The notes under the pieces are model-generated. The model saw nothing but the letters and a program-made list of their open reading frames with translations, made no database searches and was not told the DNA's origin. The translations under genes were made by a program, and so were the position numbers. Shown here piece by piece: positions 49,333-60,247 of a stretch of 64,000 nucleotides of DNA. The DNA is from Phycomyces blakesleeanus NRRL 1555(-). Lineage: Eukaryota > Mucoromycota > Mucoromycetes > Mucorales > Phycomycetaceae. The stretch spans positions 930,001 through 994,000 of the forward strand of contig NW_017265146.1 in the NCBI RefSeq assembly GCF_001638985.1, in the 5' to 3' direction. Positions within the stretch are counted from its first letter, which is position 1. Every line of letters starts with the position of its first letter.

Positions 49333-50986
49333 TTAATTATTCATCACTTTCATGATACCTTTAGCGTTCGTTTTCACAAACTCCTTGCCAGCCATTATTG
49401 TCGGTATACAATCATAATCGACTGATACAGAAATTATATATAAAAGAATTAGTGATAAAGTCTGTATTAGTTAGAATATATATAAAAAGAAAAGAAAAGA
49501 AATTAGAACTCTGCCTCATACCTGCTAAAGAAAAAATAGGCCAAAATGTATCAAAATCGATTTTTGGTCTCAAGTATCCAAACATAATCTCGCAAAGAGA
49601 ATCCAACTCAATAAGACGAGCTGCTTTAATGATTTCAAAGGCTTCGTCAACGTCGTTTACATCGCAGTTGGAAGAATATATAAAGTCCAGAACTTTCTTG
49701 AATATATCCGGATTTATACCCTGTATAGTCACAGTCCAATCCTTAGAGTCGTAGCTTCCATTCGTGAGTAAATTCTTAAACCAGGAAGAAGCCGTGGCTA
49801 GAATAATCTTGTGGCATCTAAAAATTCGAGTTTCATGACCTTTTATATAAACGCTTTTAGTTTTTATTTTATTTTATTTTATTTTATTTATTAATTAATT
49901 AATTAATTAATTAATACTAATCATAATAAAATTTACCAGACTCTGTATCATCTTCGTTTTCGCTCTTAACAATCTTGACAATCATGTCAGAAAACTCTGA
50001 AAATCTAGTGTGGTTTGAGAAGTTGAGAAACGGGGAAAGACAGAACGGTTGATCTGTTTCGCCTTCAAATTTGACAATTATGAGTGTTGGTTCAGAGGTT
50101 CCGGCCAGGCTAAAGTTATGAGTAAACTGCCAAATATAATTGCCTGCTATATATATATATATATACATATGTCAGTAAATTTTAGTCTTTCAAATAATTG
50201 TTATATATTATCAACAAAATTTTGCTGCTCTAATAATTAAAGCATAATATATAAAGGATCTTTATTAAGTTTCTCTCTATATCTGTTTTTATTTTTCTTG
50301 AGATATTTATTAGAGATTATGATTTTAGTTGTTCAATCGTACCTTTTTTGACAGACTTTATTTCTGTTGGCTTGGACACGATGTCATAAAGTTTAATATG
50401 ACCCCTGATGCTGCTAGGCAGTCTGCGAGTGTCTTTGACATCCATTTTTCTCAAAGCAATCGCAACAGGTTGATCCTAAAATCCGGGTAAGCTTTCACGG
50501 TTAATATGTATATAGAAATAACGCCACTATATGTATATATCACTTACATCACATTCTGAAGAGAGTCTTTTCTCTATCTATATTGTCCAGAAAATTATGT
50601 AACTTCCGTTCTTATATACGCTGATACTCGTATTTTGACAGCATCATATACTTACAAAAAGTGTACTATACACACACAAAATAGGTTAATAAAAATGAAG
50701 CATTTCAGATATTTATATATATATAAAGAATGCATACTAAAATGCCTTTCTTTACTACTGCTAAAAGCAGCTATTGGTTTTAACTTTACGGACATTTGAC
50801 TTACCACACGTAGATACCATGGATAATCTGATCCATAATTAAAGGTTTGGAAGGTTGTATCGATCTGGCATTCCGTACCATGAAATGCATACCAGACAGG
50901 TTTGATTTGATTTCTGGTCTAAATGGTATACAAGTCAGCTAAATGATATACACTTATATAATTGCTTGCACTTGCTCTAAACTCAT
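49333..50986 (-). CDS. BTB/POZ domain protein, seven exons (301 aa)
   Basis: Reconstructed exons: complement(join(49333..49421,49522..49839,49937..50143,50343..50475,50548..50577,50805..50918,50972..50986)); all GT-AG, phase consistent, 302 codons. The C-terminal ~150 residues are a BTB fold: I-F-R-C-H-K-I-I-L-A-T-A-S-S-W-F, then I-N-P-D-I-F-K-K-V-L-D-F-I-Y and A-A-R-L-I-E-L-D-S-L-C-E. The N-terminal half has Trp-rich beta segments (K-P-V-W-Y-A-F-H-G, Y-P-W-Y-L-R-V, N-Y-I-W-Q-F-T-H-N-F) that could be a MATH-like domain. MATH-BTB proteins are Cullin-3 ubiquitin-ligase adaptors (family knowledge; role inferred). The 30-nt exon and the 15-nt first exon with its GTGCAA donor are the weakest parts. 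Acceptor 50143 versus 50146 differs by one codon. Confidence 0.68.
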
Positions 50987-51859
50987 GTTAAAGATAAGCG
51001 TTTAAAGTCTAACTAAGAACCTTATTTAACCGTTCATTTAAATACTTTTTTTTAAAAAAATAAAATAAAATAAAATAATAAAAGGTTTATCGATTATGTA
51101 TCAATGGTAGTCATCTTGCTCACCTATCAATAAAAAAATAATACGCTAATTTTTGAGATACAGTGTTTATTAATTAATATATTAAATACAAAAAACATAT
51201 ATAAGAAGAGATAAAGACTAACAGTATGTGTCTAATCAATAGCTTATTCATTAATCAATTGCTCAGCCTTGTCGTATAAATCAAGTCTTTTCTTTTTTTT
51301 TTCTCAAAAGAAAAACTTGTTTGATAATGTAAGATATTATATATATATATATTACAAGATTAAATATTGATAATGTTTAAATAATACTATCTTTGCTTGG
51401 TATCTAAAACCTTTCTATCATAAAAATGTGATATGCTACCTTTTCAGTGAAAAGTATTTGTGTACAGCCAGGATTTTAAAGAGAGAGAAAGAAAGAGAGG
51501 TAGGTCTCTTGTAGTACTTTTTCAAACTTGATAATAAAAACATTAACGAAAAAAGCCAATCTTAGCTTAGCCAAAGTGTTATTTATTTGTAAAATGTATA
51601 TGGGATATAAACCAAAAACAAAAGTATTGTTGCGATTGTAACAGACGAGAGCTTAAGTTGAAAGATTGAAGTACAAAGAAGTCAGGGCTTACAACAACCT
51701 TATCTGAGGAGTTGTAGCAATATAATTTCAAAAAAAATCCATAAACCAACATCCCTACTTTTTTTTTAAAAAAAATAAAATAAAATAAAATATATAGATA
51801 GTTTAACTACGAGAATGTCCAGCCCACAAGGACATTATTTTTACTATCTAAGACTATGA
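50987..51859. other. Intergenic, no gene seen
   Basis: AT-rich region upstream of the BTB gene, with (TAAAA)n at 51058-51080 and 51772-51795 and a purine run near 51480-51500. No ORF of substance. Confidence 0.5.
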
Positions 51860-52502
51860 GGGTACTCAGCCAGATTGATCGATCAAATTCTTGTGTAAAT
51901 CTTAGCCAATGATATAAAATTTGTAGTTGAGGATACCAAAAGTACAAAAGTACAAAAGTACAAAAGTACAAAATTCGTACAAAATTCATAGATTTTTTTT
52001 ATATAGCATTTATAGAATAAGCTTTTGCACATTCTGATTTCTTCTTTGAACTTGTAGGCATCTAGACTCTCGAAGAAGTCAAGTGTTCTTTCCCTTTACT
52101 CAACATCCGGCAATACATTGTCAACCTTGTGTATGTATTTATTGGCTTCAAGTGTTTCGTTCAAGCTCATTCATGACAGCTATCTGCTCCAACTTTATAT
52201 TAACTTCCATTTTGATTACTTCTAAAATATTTTTAGTAAGCTCGTCTGCACTTGCTGATAAAGACTCTACCAGTGTTTTTTATTTTTTTTATTTTTTTTT
52301 TCACGATAAATTCACTGATTTTATGCGATTTCTTCAAGACATCAATTGCTTGTTGCTTTGTACTATATTTTGGCATGTAAGATGGAGAGAAAGATAAAAA
52401 TATTATCGTATTGCATATATATATATAAAGTAAGGATTAGGCCAATCAGAGAGCCGTATGTCTTTCGATCAAAGTTTGATCGATCAATCTGGCTGAGTAC
52501 CC
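51860..52502. mobile_element. 643-bp element with perfect 28-bp terminal inverted repeats
   Basis: 51860-51887 (starting GGGTACTCAGCCAGATTG) is the exact reverse complement of 52475-52502. On the minus strand the interior contains decayed coding-like segments: A-D-E-L-T-K-N-I-L-E-V-I-K-M-E (about 52255-52190) and L-D-F-F-E-S-L-D-A-Y-K-F-K-E-E-I-R-M (about 52090-52035), the latter vaguely like the N-terminus of PIF/Harbinger-type transposases. No clear target-site duplication is visible. It is probably a non-autonomous or decayed DNA transposon; it ends 124 bp before the next F-box ATG. Confidence 0.6.
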
Positions 52503-52626
52503 CCCAATGTTTGTGACTGCCTTGCCTTGGTTACTCACAATTAAAATAAAAACTACTTTTTTATTGTTGTTCAAATTCATAAACCCACCTATCTATTTTT
52601 ACTCCACTTATTATATATATATATCT

Positions 52627-54450
52627 ATGCTTGCATCAGATTTACCATTCGAGCTACTTTCGAAAATCACGGCTTTATTATTGCCAAAAGACAAACTTTC
52701 TTGCGCTCTTACTTGCAAGAACTGGAGAACTCCATATCAAGAATCGCTTTGGAGTAATATACAAGTCAATTCATTCCCAAGACTTGAATACATGTGCGCT
52801 ACAGTAAAAGATCAAGACGGAAACATTATATGATACACTCAAAGGACAAAAAGCATATGTGTTACTGGAGAAACAAACTTATCCCAATGGATTCAGAGTA
52901 ATATCTTGAACGTCTTTCACAATGTAGAGGATTTTGACATGGGATTCTTATCGTTGTACAGAACCGACCTACAGAAAGCGAACTATATTCTTCCACAATG
53001 GAAGCCTGTGACCAGCCTAAAACTCAAACTTAAACCACGTGACTGGTACATATCGGCACATTTGATCCTGGAGATCTCACGAGTATTTCCCAATGTCAGG
53101 GCAATAGACATATCTCTTTGCTGCCATAATTCAATTGAGTTCAAGTTGGATCATTATAATTACTTTCACATTGCATTACCAAACCTGACAAATATAAAGG
53201 CTTTCTTACTCCTCGACTTTATTCACCCAGACGAAGTACCATCAATTCCAAGAACTCGGCCAGCGCTCGATGTAACAAGCCTCTCTTTCGATCTCATAAT
53301 CCTGAATCATACATGGATATACTACTTTATATACAAGTATCCAAACCTGCGTACATTGACCTGGAAAGCTGCGTACCAAGAAAATTTGGACTCTACTATA
53401 GAGTACGACGAAAGAAAGGCATCACTAATCCGATCCGTCGAAAAAGCATTTCTACACCTGGAAACATTAGATTTCTGCATTAGCGAACCTACAGAATGGG
53501 CTCACGCTCTTTTATGGGACCTCCTTTGCCCGTTAAGCGTACCCATCAAGGATCTAAAGTACAAGATCAATTCAAGCGATTGTGGAGTGCCTTTCCTTGA
53601 AATGGTTATCGAACGACTTGTACAATCCTTTTCAACAACACTCAAAACACTCTCCGTTGTCGGGAGTGTATACACCAACGGTGAACCAATTTACAAGCCA
53701 GATTTCCTATACTGTCCACACCTGGTGAGCGTGGAAATCAATGAATGTGGCGTATCGATTGCATTGGACAGCCTATTGGATAGCTGTCCAGCCTTAAGAA
53801 AACTATCTTTTTCCAGTGGACAGCTGTATATTAGTGAAGACCCACAAGAAAAGCCAAGTCTACATGGATTAGAAATTCTGATATTGGATAATATTGTGAC
53901 AAATGTCTCTGTACTTAACTACACGTCTTTCAGGTGCAGAACTTTACAACGTATGCACTTGAGTCGCTCAAAAATTTGTTGATCAATCTCAGTCGAGACT
54001 AGAAGCTTGTGTATTGACATGTCTTGCACTAACTTCAAGCTGCTAAAGCTCGAACAGGTCTCATTCTACTCATCCAAAGAAGACATGAGCAAGGATACTA
54101 CCATAAACCTGATGTTGATTTCCCAATTGACTGGTTCCCGCATGTCAACTGAAACAAAAGATAATTTGGAACCTTCAGTGGAGCATCTGGCCTGGTATCA
54201 TATCAGTGGTGAATATACAGAGATATTTGATTCTACTCTAGAGACAAGGCAACTTTTGGAACAAGAGACCTACACTACAAATGAATACTTTCAAGTTTCC
54301 CAGTTTAAAGACCGGCCAATCTTTTCTAAACCTGAAAAATCTTTTGATGAACAAATTAACAAAGAAGATCTAGAAGAAGACCTCTGTAGAGGTTATGTCG
54401 AATTGAGGTGTGGACAAATAGCTGAATATATTGTACCTTCATTATGGTAA
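52627..54450 (+). pseudogene. F-box / LRR-like gene 5 with two in-frame TGA codons
   Basis: One frame of 608 codons runs from M-L-A-S-D-L-P-F-E-L-L through an F-box (C-A-L-T-C-K-N-W, P-Y-Q-E-S-L-W) and LRR-like middle to the family C-terminus LCRGYVELRCGQIAEYIVP. It is broken only by TGA at 52831-52833 and 53980-53982. At the second site the paralogues at 810, 3301 and 5807 have Gly, Asp or Gly codons (K-I-C-G/D-S). Frame and length are otherwise perfect, so the gene is either a very young pseudogene or contains sequence errors; stop-codon readthrough is a remote third option. The nearest paralogue by eye is the gene at 810. Its 3' flank carries dispersed repeat copy C. Confidence 0.8.
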
Positions 54451-54770
54451 TAATTGATGCTTTGTCTATTGAAAATAAAATAAAATAAAATAAAATATTC
54501 CACTGAAGAAACAGCCAAAGATCTATTCAACACAATAGTTTTTTTTTTACTCGTACCAAGATATATATATATATATAGTATGTAAATTTAAAGTTTTTCT
54601 AATTTTCTACTTTCTTTGTTTCTTAAATCACATCAACTAAGAAAAAACATATAATAATGATTGAAAATTGAATTGCTATTTAATTTTTTTTTTTTTTTAA
54701 AAAAAAGAATAGATGAAAATTTTATTTTTCTACTAAATAAAGCTTTGATTATATCAAAAGCATCAGATCA
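54451..54770 (+). other. 3' flank of F-box copy 5
   Basis: Non-coding; begins with segments matching the 3' flank of F-box gene 3 (ctttgtctatt, gaagaaacag) and contains (TAAAA)n at 54473-54497 plus a T/A homopolymer near 54684-54706. Confidence 0.5.
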
Positions 54771-55318
54771 TTTAAAGAATTTAGCAGTCTTGAATATCTT
54801 GGAAACGTAAGAAACTTTAAAGGCTTGGAAAATTCTAGGTGCTTTAAGGGTTATTGGGGTTATTAGGGACCCTAATGGCTTTACACAATTTAAAGACGCC
54901 AGAGATTTTAAATAATTCAATAATATCAGAAGCATTCTTGTCATAATCATATGCATATTATTATACATATACTATATATGATGGTAATTTTGTGCCCAAT
55001 TGAAATAAACAGTAGAGAAGTAACTAAAGCTAAGGATCAAATGGCATACCGTATAGCAATTGAATTTACACAATAGAACTTTCATCATGAATGTTAGAAT
55101 ATGAGTATATAAAGTATGAAATAAAGTTAAAGAAACTAAAAAAACACATTGCAGTTATTACTATTTTATTTGAACCAAGGTTTTCAATTGTTGTATTGGA
55201 TATTTTTGTTTTGTATCAAATATTCAAATAAACTTAGAAAACAGTTTTCTCTTTCTTAGAATAGTGTGGTTCTTGCTTATTAAACTGTCTTAATGGGGGT
55301 AACCTGTCTACCCCGTAA
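54771..55318 (+). repeat. Dispersed F-box 3'-flank repeat, copy C
   Basis: Roughly 90% identical by eye to 1-571 over most of its length, with indels near 54870-54895; a more distant relative lies at 8004-8392. It ends in the same ctgtctta..gtctaccccgt segment as copy A. Confidence 0.8.
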
Positions 55319-55540
55319 AGTATATAAAATAAATTCTTGAAAGTAAGAGTAAAGCTATCAATTAATGGCCTTTCTAAGTATATGATATTAGTTTTAATGG
55401 CACTTTTTCTCTTTCCATAAAAATTAAGACATCAAAATAAAGGACGTCCAAGTTGATTGTTGTGCTGGTGTAGTAGAAACAACGATAAGCTCTAATAATT
55501 CTAAAGGAAGAAACCGAGCAAAAGGCTTGAAAAAATATAT

Positions 55541-57644
55541 ATATAATAAAACAAAATAATCAGCTAGATTTTACAAGCTCCAAAAAAATACATTATAAAA
55601 GTTGGAGTCCTTCAAACGCGATAAGGAATCGTTATTATCGACTAGGGGGCTACACACCCATTCAACATAACCTCTACCAAGATCATCTTCCCAAAACTTC
55701 TTCGTTGTCTTTCTGCCAAAACCTTTTCGCACTTCTTGTGTACCGATGTTCTTCTTCTTATATGAGCTTTTATGGTAATAAGCAAGTATTTCTTGGCAAT
55801 CTTGATCCGAAAGCTCCCTGTACCATTGCGTAAAGTTATTAACGTTTTCTGTCTCCTTGAAGCGGTGAAGCCAACATATGTAGCTCATAGAAGATTCTAC
55901 ACCTGCTGTTTCTTCATTTTCATCTGACTGGCTGGCTTCGGTGAGCTGGGACATCAATATCAAGTTTATTTTGGTTCTTTCGTTTAGATGCTCGGTCGAT
56001 GAGTAGAATTGAACACGGTCGAATATTAACTTTTGGGTTTTTGTATATGGCATGTCAATGCTCACTCCTTTCGTTTCTTCGGATATTATTCCACAAATTT
56101 GTAGTCTGGTCAACTTGATAAGTTCCAAATATCTGCACCTGAAATACAGATGGTTAAAGAAACAAGTTATTACAACCGTATTGTCTAGTTCCAAAGTCTG
56201 CAACCCATGCTGTGCTTTATCCTTATATGCTTGTGAATTACTACTATGCAGCTTTCCTCTAGAGATTCGAAGCTGTCTAAGGCCTGTACAGCTATCCAAT
56301 AGATTGTCCAAGTCGATTGAGATGTGGCGGCATTTGACTTCGAGATTCACTAATAGTGAATAGCAAGAAAAATCTGTGCGTATAAAGTTATAAACATAGT
56401 AAGGTGTAGATCTCTCAAGGAACCCAATATTGGATATTCTTGCAAAGTTCTGTACAAGCTGTTAGATAACTGCTTTTATATATAAGCAATCTTATGTAGA
56501 TCTGTAAATTACCTTGTATGTTAAATGCTTGATATAAATTCTTGACTGGTAAAAGAAATCCCAAAAGAAAGCATTCGACAATTTTGTACTGTCATTGGTA
56601 TAGAGTGTAAACCTTTCTAGGCGCGTAAATCCTGGTACGATTGGACAAGAAACCAAGCCTTTTCTCTTGTGGTACTCTTCAAAGTTAAATTTGTTTTCAT
56701 CACACTCGAGTCTCAGTTTCAAGCGACGCAGATTTGGATACTTGTGGTTAAAGTAGCATAGCCATAGATAATGCGACCATATACAATCCTTCTTTGTAAT
56801 GATGAGATCAAGTGATGTTACCGAGAGCGCAGGTATAGTGTTTTGAAGATTATCTATAGTATCTTGGTCGATATCATCGAGAGAGAAACGACCCTTGACA
56901 GATTTCAGGTGGGGTAGATTGTTGTGAATAGTGTCTATGTCACTCGTGGTAAAGGTCAATATACGCTGTCCATCGTAAGAATATATATTTACTTCTTCGA
57001 GATTGGGGAATTGTGAGATAAAGCTGATAACTTTTTGCTGTTCCATTTCCTTCTTCATATTAAGGATTCAAATACTTAGGCTAACAAGTGATCTGAATGA
57101 GTCGCTACGGTTTGCATCGTATACATCGACAGTCTGAATATGTAAGCATCTCACATCAAGATGTGTCAAGCTCGAAAATATCTGAAAGATACCACATTCC
57201 AGCCAAGCAGTAAAGGTAGATTTTCCACCAACCGCCAAACTTTTGACGAGAGCGTAGGAATTCTCGTGTAGTGAGTCCTTTGGGATAGTGCAAATTTCAC
57301 AAAGTTCTTCTATAGACTGTGCACTGATATTTTTCCAGAAGGATTCTTGAAACGGAACTTTCCATCTTTTACAAGCCAAAGCACACAGAGCTTTGTCCTT
57401 TTTGGATAGATGTTCGGCAATTTGCGAAAGGATCTCAATAGGTAGCTCTGACGGTAGCATAAATGAAAGAGAAATAGATATGCAAAGATTCAGGCTTTAA
57501 GAAGCAAACTTATATAGACGAATATATAAAGCAAAGTGGGGCATATGTTAACTAATGCTGGGAACACCTAGTGGTGTTACATTGGAATCAAAAGGCTAAT
57601 TTTAGAGGGTACAACCCTCAGCCATAAAACCTTCTTTTATTTTT
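55541..57644. repeat. Left arm of a ~2.1 kb inverted repeat
   Basis: The reverse complement of 58132-59754, apart from the gap and a few substitutions (for example tcc versus ccc in codon 66 of the F-box ORF and one base near 57517). The arms are separated by a ~487-bp unique spacer (57645-58131) and contain F-box copies pointing away from each other. Confidence 0.9.
55571..57460 (-). pseudogene. F-box / LRR-like gene 6 (left arm), one in-frame TGA
   Basis: Two exons: complement(join(55571..56458,56513..57460)), with a 54-nt intron (GTAATT ... TCTAACAG) at the same position as in F-box gene 3. The 612-codon frame has one premature TGA at 57068-57070, followed in the same frame by normal family sequence (M-K-K-E-M-E-Q-Q-K-V-I-S-F). 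The F-box (M-L-P-S-E-L-P-I-E-I-L, C-A-L-A-C-K-R-W, P-F-Q-E-S-F-W) and C-terminal motifs (F-R-C-R-Y-L-E, I-D-M-P-Y-T, D-L-G-R-G-Y-V-E-W-V-C) are present. The last ~25 residues have diverged and lack the usual Y-x-x-P ending. The same TGA in the other arm shows it predates the duplication or the arms have been homogenised. Confidence 0.75.
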
Positions 57645-58131
57645 CCGTCTATTCTTGCGCAAATACATTTTTCAGAGTCTTCAATACAACTGATAAATAT
57701 AGAGATTAGAAAAGTTGGTGGAATCAAATCTTTCAAGAGTTGTACAGGATACAAGAAATCTAATAAGGTACTTGCCATGTTTTATTTTTATTTTTATTTT
57801 ATATAAAAGAGCTACTTGTTACTTAAACTAAATATTGAATATTATTTTTTATTAGACTTACAAGTAATAACATATACTAGCTCAACAAAAAAAAGGCTTT
57901 CTCCGTTTGATTGTAAACTAGCTATAAACTAAAAATCTTATCAAGGCTTGTTTATTTAGTCTTTTTAACCAAGTTATATGGGACATACAAGTTTGAAAGA
58001 TGTGAATAAAAAATGTTTAGTTAGACTTTGTTTGTACCATTGTAGACTTACATCCGAAACTTCACATCACTCTCTATATTCTTGCAGTTTTTTTTTGTTT
58101 TTTTTTTTGCGAACGTCTTTATATACTATAC
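57645..58131. other. Spacer between inverted-repeat arms
   Basis: About 487 bp of unique AT-rich DNA at the centre of the head-to-head pair. With the homologous promoter segments in the arm ends it separates the two divergent start codons by 854 bp. A small hairpin (gagggttgtaccctc) occurs just inside each arm. No gene. Confidence 0.6.
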
Positions 58132-58314
58132 AAAATAAAAGAAGGTTTTATGGCTGAGGGTTGTACCCTCTAAAATTAGCCTTTTGATTCCAATGTAACA
58201 CCACTAGGTGTTCCCAGCATTAGTTAACATATGCCCCACTTTGCTTTATATATTCGTCCATATAAGTTTGCTTCTTAAAGCCTGAATCTTTGCATATCTA
58301 TTTCTCTTTCATTT

Positions 58315-59724
58315 ATGCTACCGTCAGAGCTACCTATTGAGATCCTTTCGCAAATTGCCGAACATCTATCCAAAAAGGACAAAGCTCTGTGTGCTTTGGC
58401 TTGTAAAAGATGGAAAGTTCCGTTTCAAGAATCCTTCTGGAAAAATATCAGTGCACAGTCTATAGAAGAACTTTGTGAAATTTGCACTATCCCAAAGGAC
58501 TCACTACACGAGAATCCCTACGCTCTCGTCAAAAGTTTGGCGGTTGGTGGAAAATCTACCTTTACTGCTTGGCTGGAATGTGGTATCTTTCAGATATTTT
58601 CGAGCTTGACACATCTTGATGTGAGATGCTTACATATTCAGACTGTCGATGTATACGATGCAAACCGTAGCGACTCATTCAGATCACTTGTTAGCCTAAG
58701 TATTTGAATCCTTAATATGAAGAAGGAAATGGAACAGCAAAAAGTTATCAGCTTTATCTCACAATTCCCCAATCTCGAAGAAGTAAATATATATTCTTAC
58801 GATGGACAGCGTATATTGACCTTTACCACGAGTGACATAGACACTATTCACAACAATCTACCCCACCTGAAATCTGTCAAGGGTCGTTTCTCTCTCGATG
58901 ATATCGACCAAGATACTATAGATAATCTTCAAAACACTATACCTGCGCTCTCGGTAACATCACTTGATCTCATCATTACAAAGAAGGATTGTATATGGTC
59001 GCATTATCTATGGCTATGCTACNNNNNNNNNNNNNNNNNNNNNNNNNNNNNNNNNNNNNNNNNNNNNNNNNNNNNNNNNNNNNNNNNNNNNNNNNNNNNN
59101 NNNNNNNNNNNNNNNNNNNNNNTAATAACTTGTTTCTTTAACCATCTGTATTTCAGGTGCAGATATTTGGAACTTATCAAGTTGACCAGACTACAAATTT
59201 GTGGAATAATATCCGAAGAAACGAAAGGAGTGAGCATTGACATGCCATATACAAAAACCCAAAAGTTAATATTCGACCGTGTTCAATTCTACTCATCGAC
59301 CGAGCATCTAAACGAAAGAACCAAAATAAACTTGATATTGATGTCCCAGCTCACCGAAGCCAGCCAGTCAGATGAAAATGAAGAAACAGCAGGTGTAGAA
59401 TCTTCTATGAGCTACATATGTTGGCTTCACCGCTTCAAGGAGACAGAAAACGTTAATAACTTTACGCAATGGTACAGGGAGCTTTCGGATCAAGATTGCC
59501 AAGAAATACTTGCTTATTACCATAAAAGCTCATATAAGAAGAAGAACATCGGTACACAAGAAGTGCGAAAAGGTTTTGGCAGAAAGACAACGAAGAAGTT
59601 TTGGGAAGATGATCTTGGTAGAGGTTATGTTGAATGGGTGTGTAGCCCCCTAGTCGATAATAACGATTCCTTATCGCGTTTGAAGGACTCCAACTTTTAT
59701 AATGTATTTTTTTGGAGCTTGTAA
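58315..59724 (+). pseudogene. F-box / LRR-like gene 6 copy (right arm), gapped, in-frame TGA
   Basis: Nearly identical to the left-arm gene, with Pro instead of Ser at residue 66. It carries the same in-frame TGA (58705-58707), nine nucleotides before the internal M-K-K-E-M-E. The gap hides the segment that contains the intron and the middle of the LRR-like region. The resumed sequence at 59123 continues to the same diverged C-terminus and stop. It cannot be judged whether other breaks lie in the missing 580 nt. Confidence 0.75.
59023..59122. other. Assembly gap (100 N)
   Basis: A run of exactly 100 N inside the right arm. The left arm predicts 580 missing nucleotides, so this is a placeholder length, and it falls inside a near-identical repeat where assemblies typically fail. 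Confidence 0.97.
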
Positions 59725-59754
59725 AATCTAGCTGATTATTTTGTTTTATTATAT

Positions 59755-60247
59755 GTATTTCTTGTAATTCATATGCTTCTTTTTCGTCTTATGTGCATGA
59801 CTTTATCGACTTTTTATTTATTTATTTATTTATATCGCTTCACCCATTACAGTCCCGCACTCACTCTATGAGTAGGAAAAAAACAAAACAAAACAAAAAC
59901 TCATAGAGTAAGTAGGACAAATATATAGATAAAAAATGAGAAGATTGTTGGAACCAAACAAAGCAATACTTTTATATATATTAATTATTAAAGCAAATAC
60001 AGCTGTATAATATTTTTGTAAGTATGGCAGAAATCGGAAGCTTCTTTTTGTTTGAAGCAAAACACATAAATAAATACAATTTTGTGTCCGTTTTTTTTGA
60101 AAGAAAAAATTGTATTCAAACACTGATAGACTAGGTATCTCTAAGTATACAGCAGGAACTCTTAACCTTCTTCTTCTTCTTTTTTATTATAGCTAGAAAA
60201 GCGCACTGATTCCGTCGAAAGGGTTTCTGTCATTTTCAGTTGATCAT
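59755..60247. other. Intergenic, no gene seen
   Basis: AT-rich, with (TTTA)n near 59813-59834, a CAAAA run at 59880-59900 and a short inverted pair around 59857-59912 (actcatagagt / actctatgagt). It lies between the 3' ends of two convergent F-box copies. Confidence 0.45.

Larger units (their letters stand above)
58132..59754. repeat. Right arm of the inverted repeat, gapped
   Basis: Mirror of 55541-57644. The 100-N gap at 59023-59122 replaces the 580 nt corresponding to 56173-56752 of the left arm. Similarity ends near 59754 in the sequence tttattatat. Confidence 0.9.
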
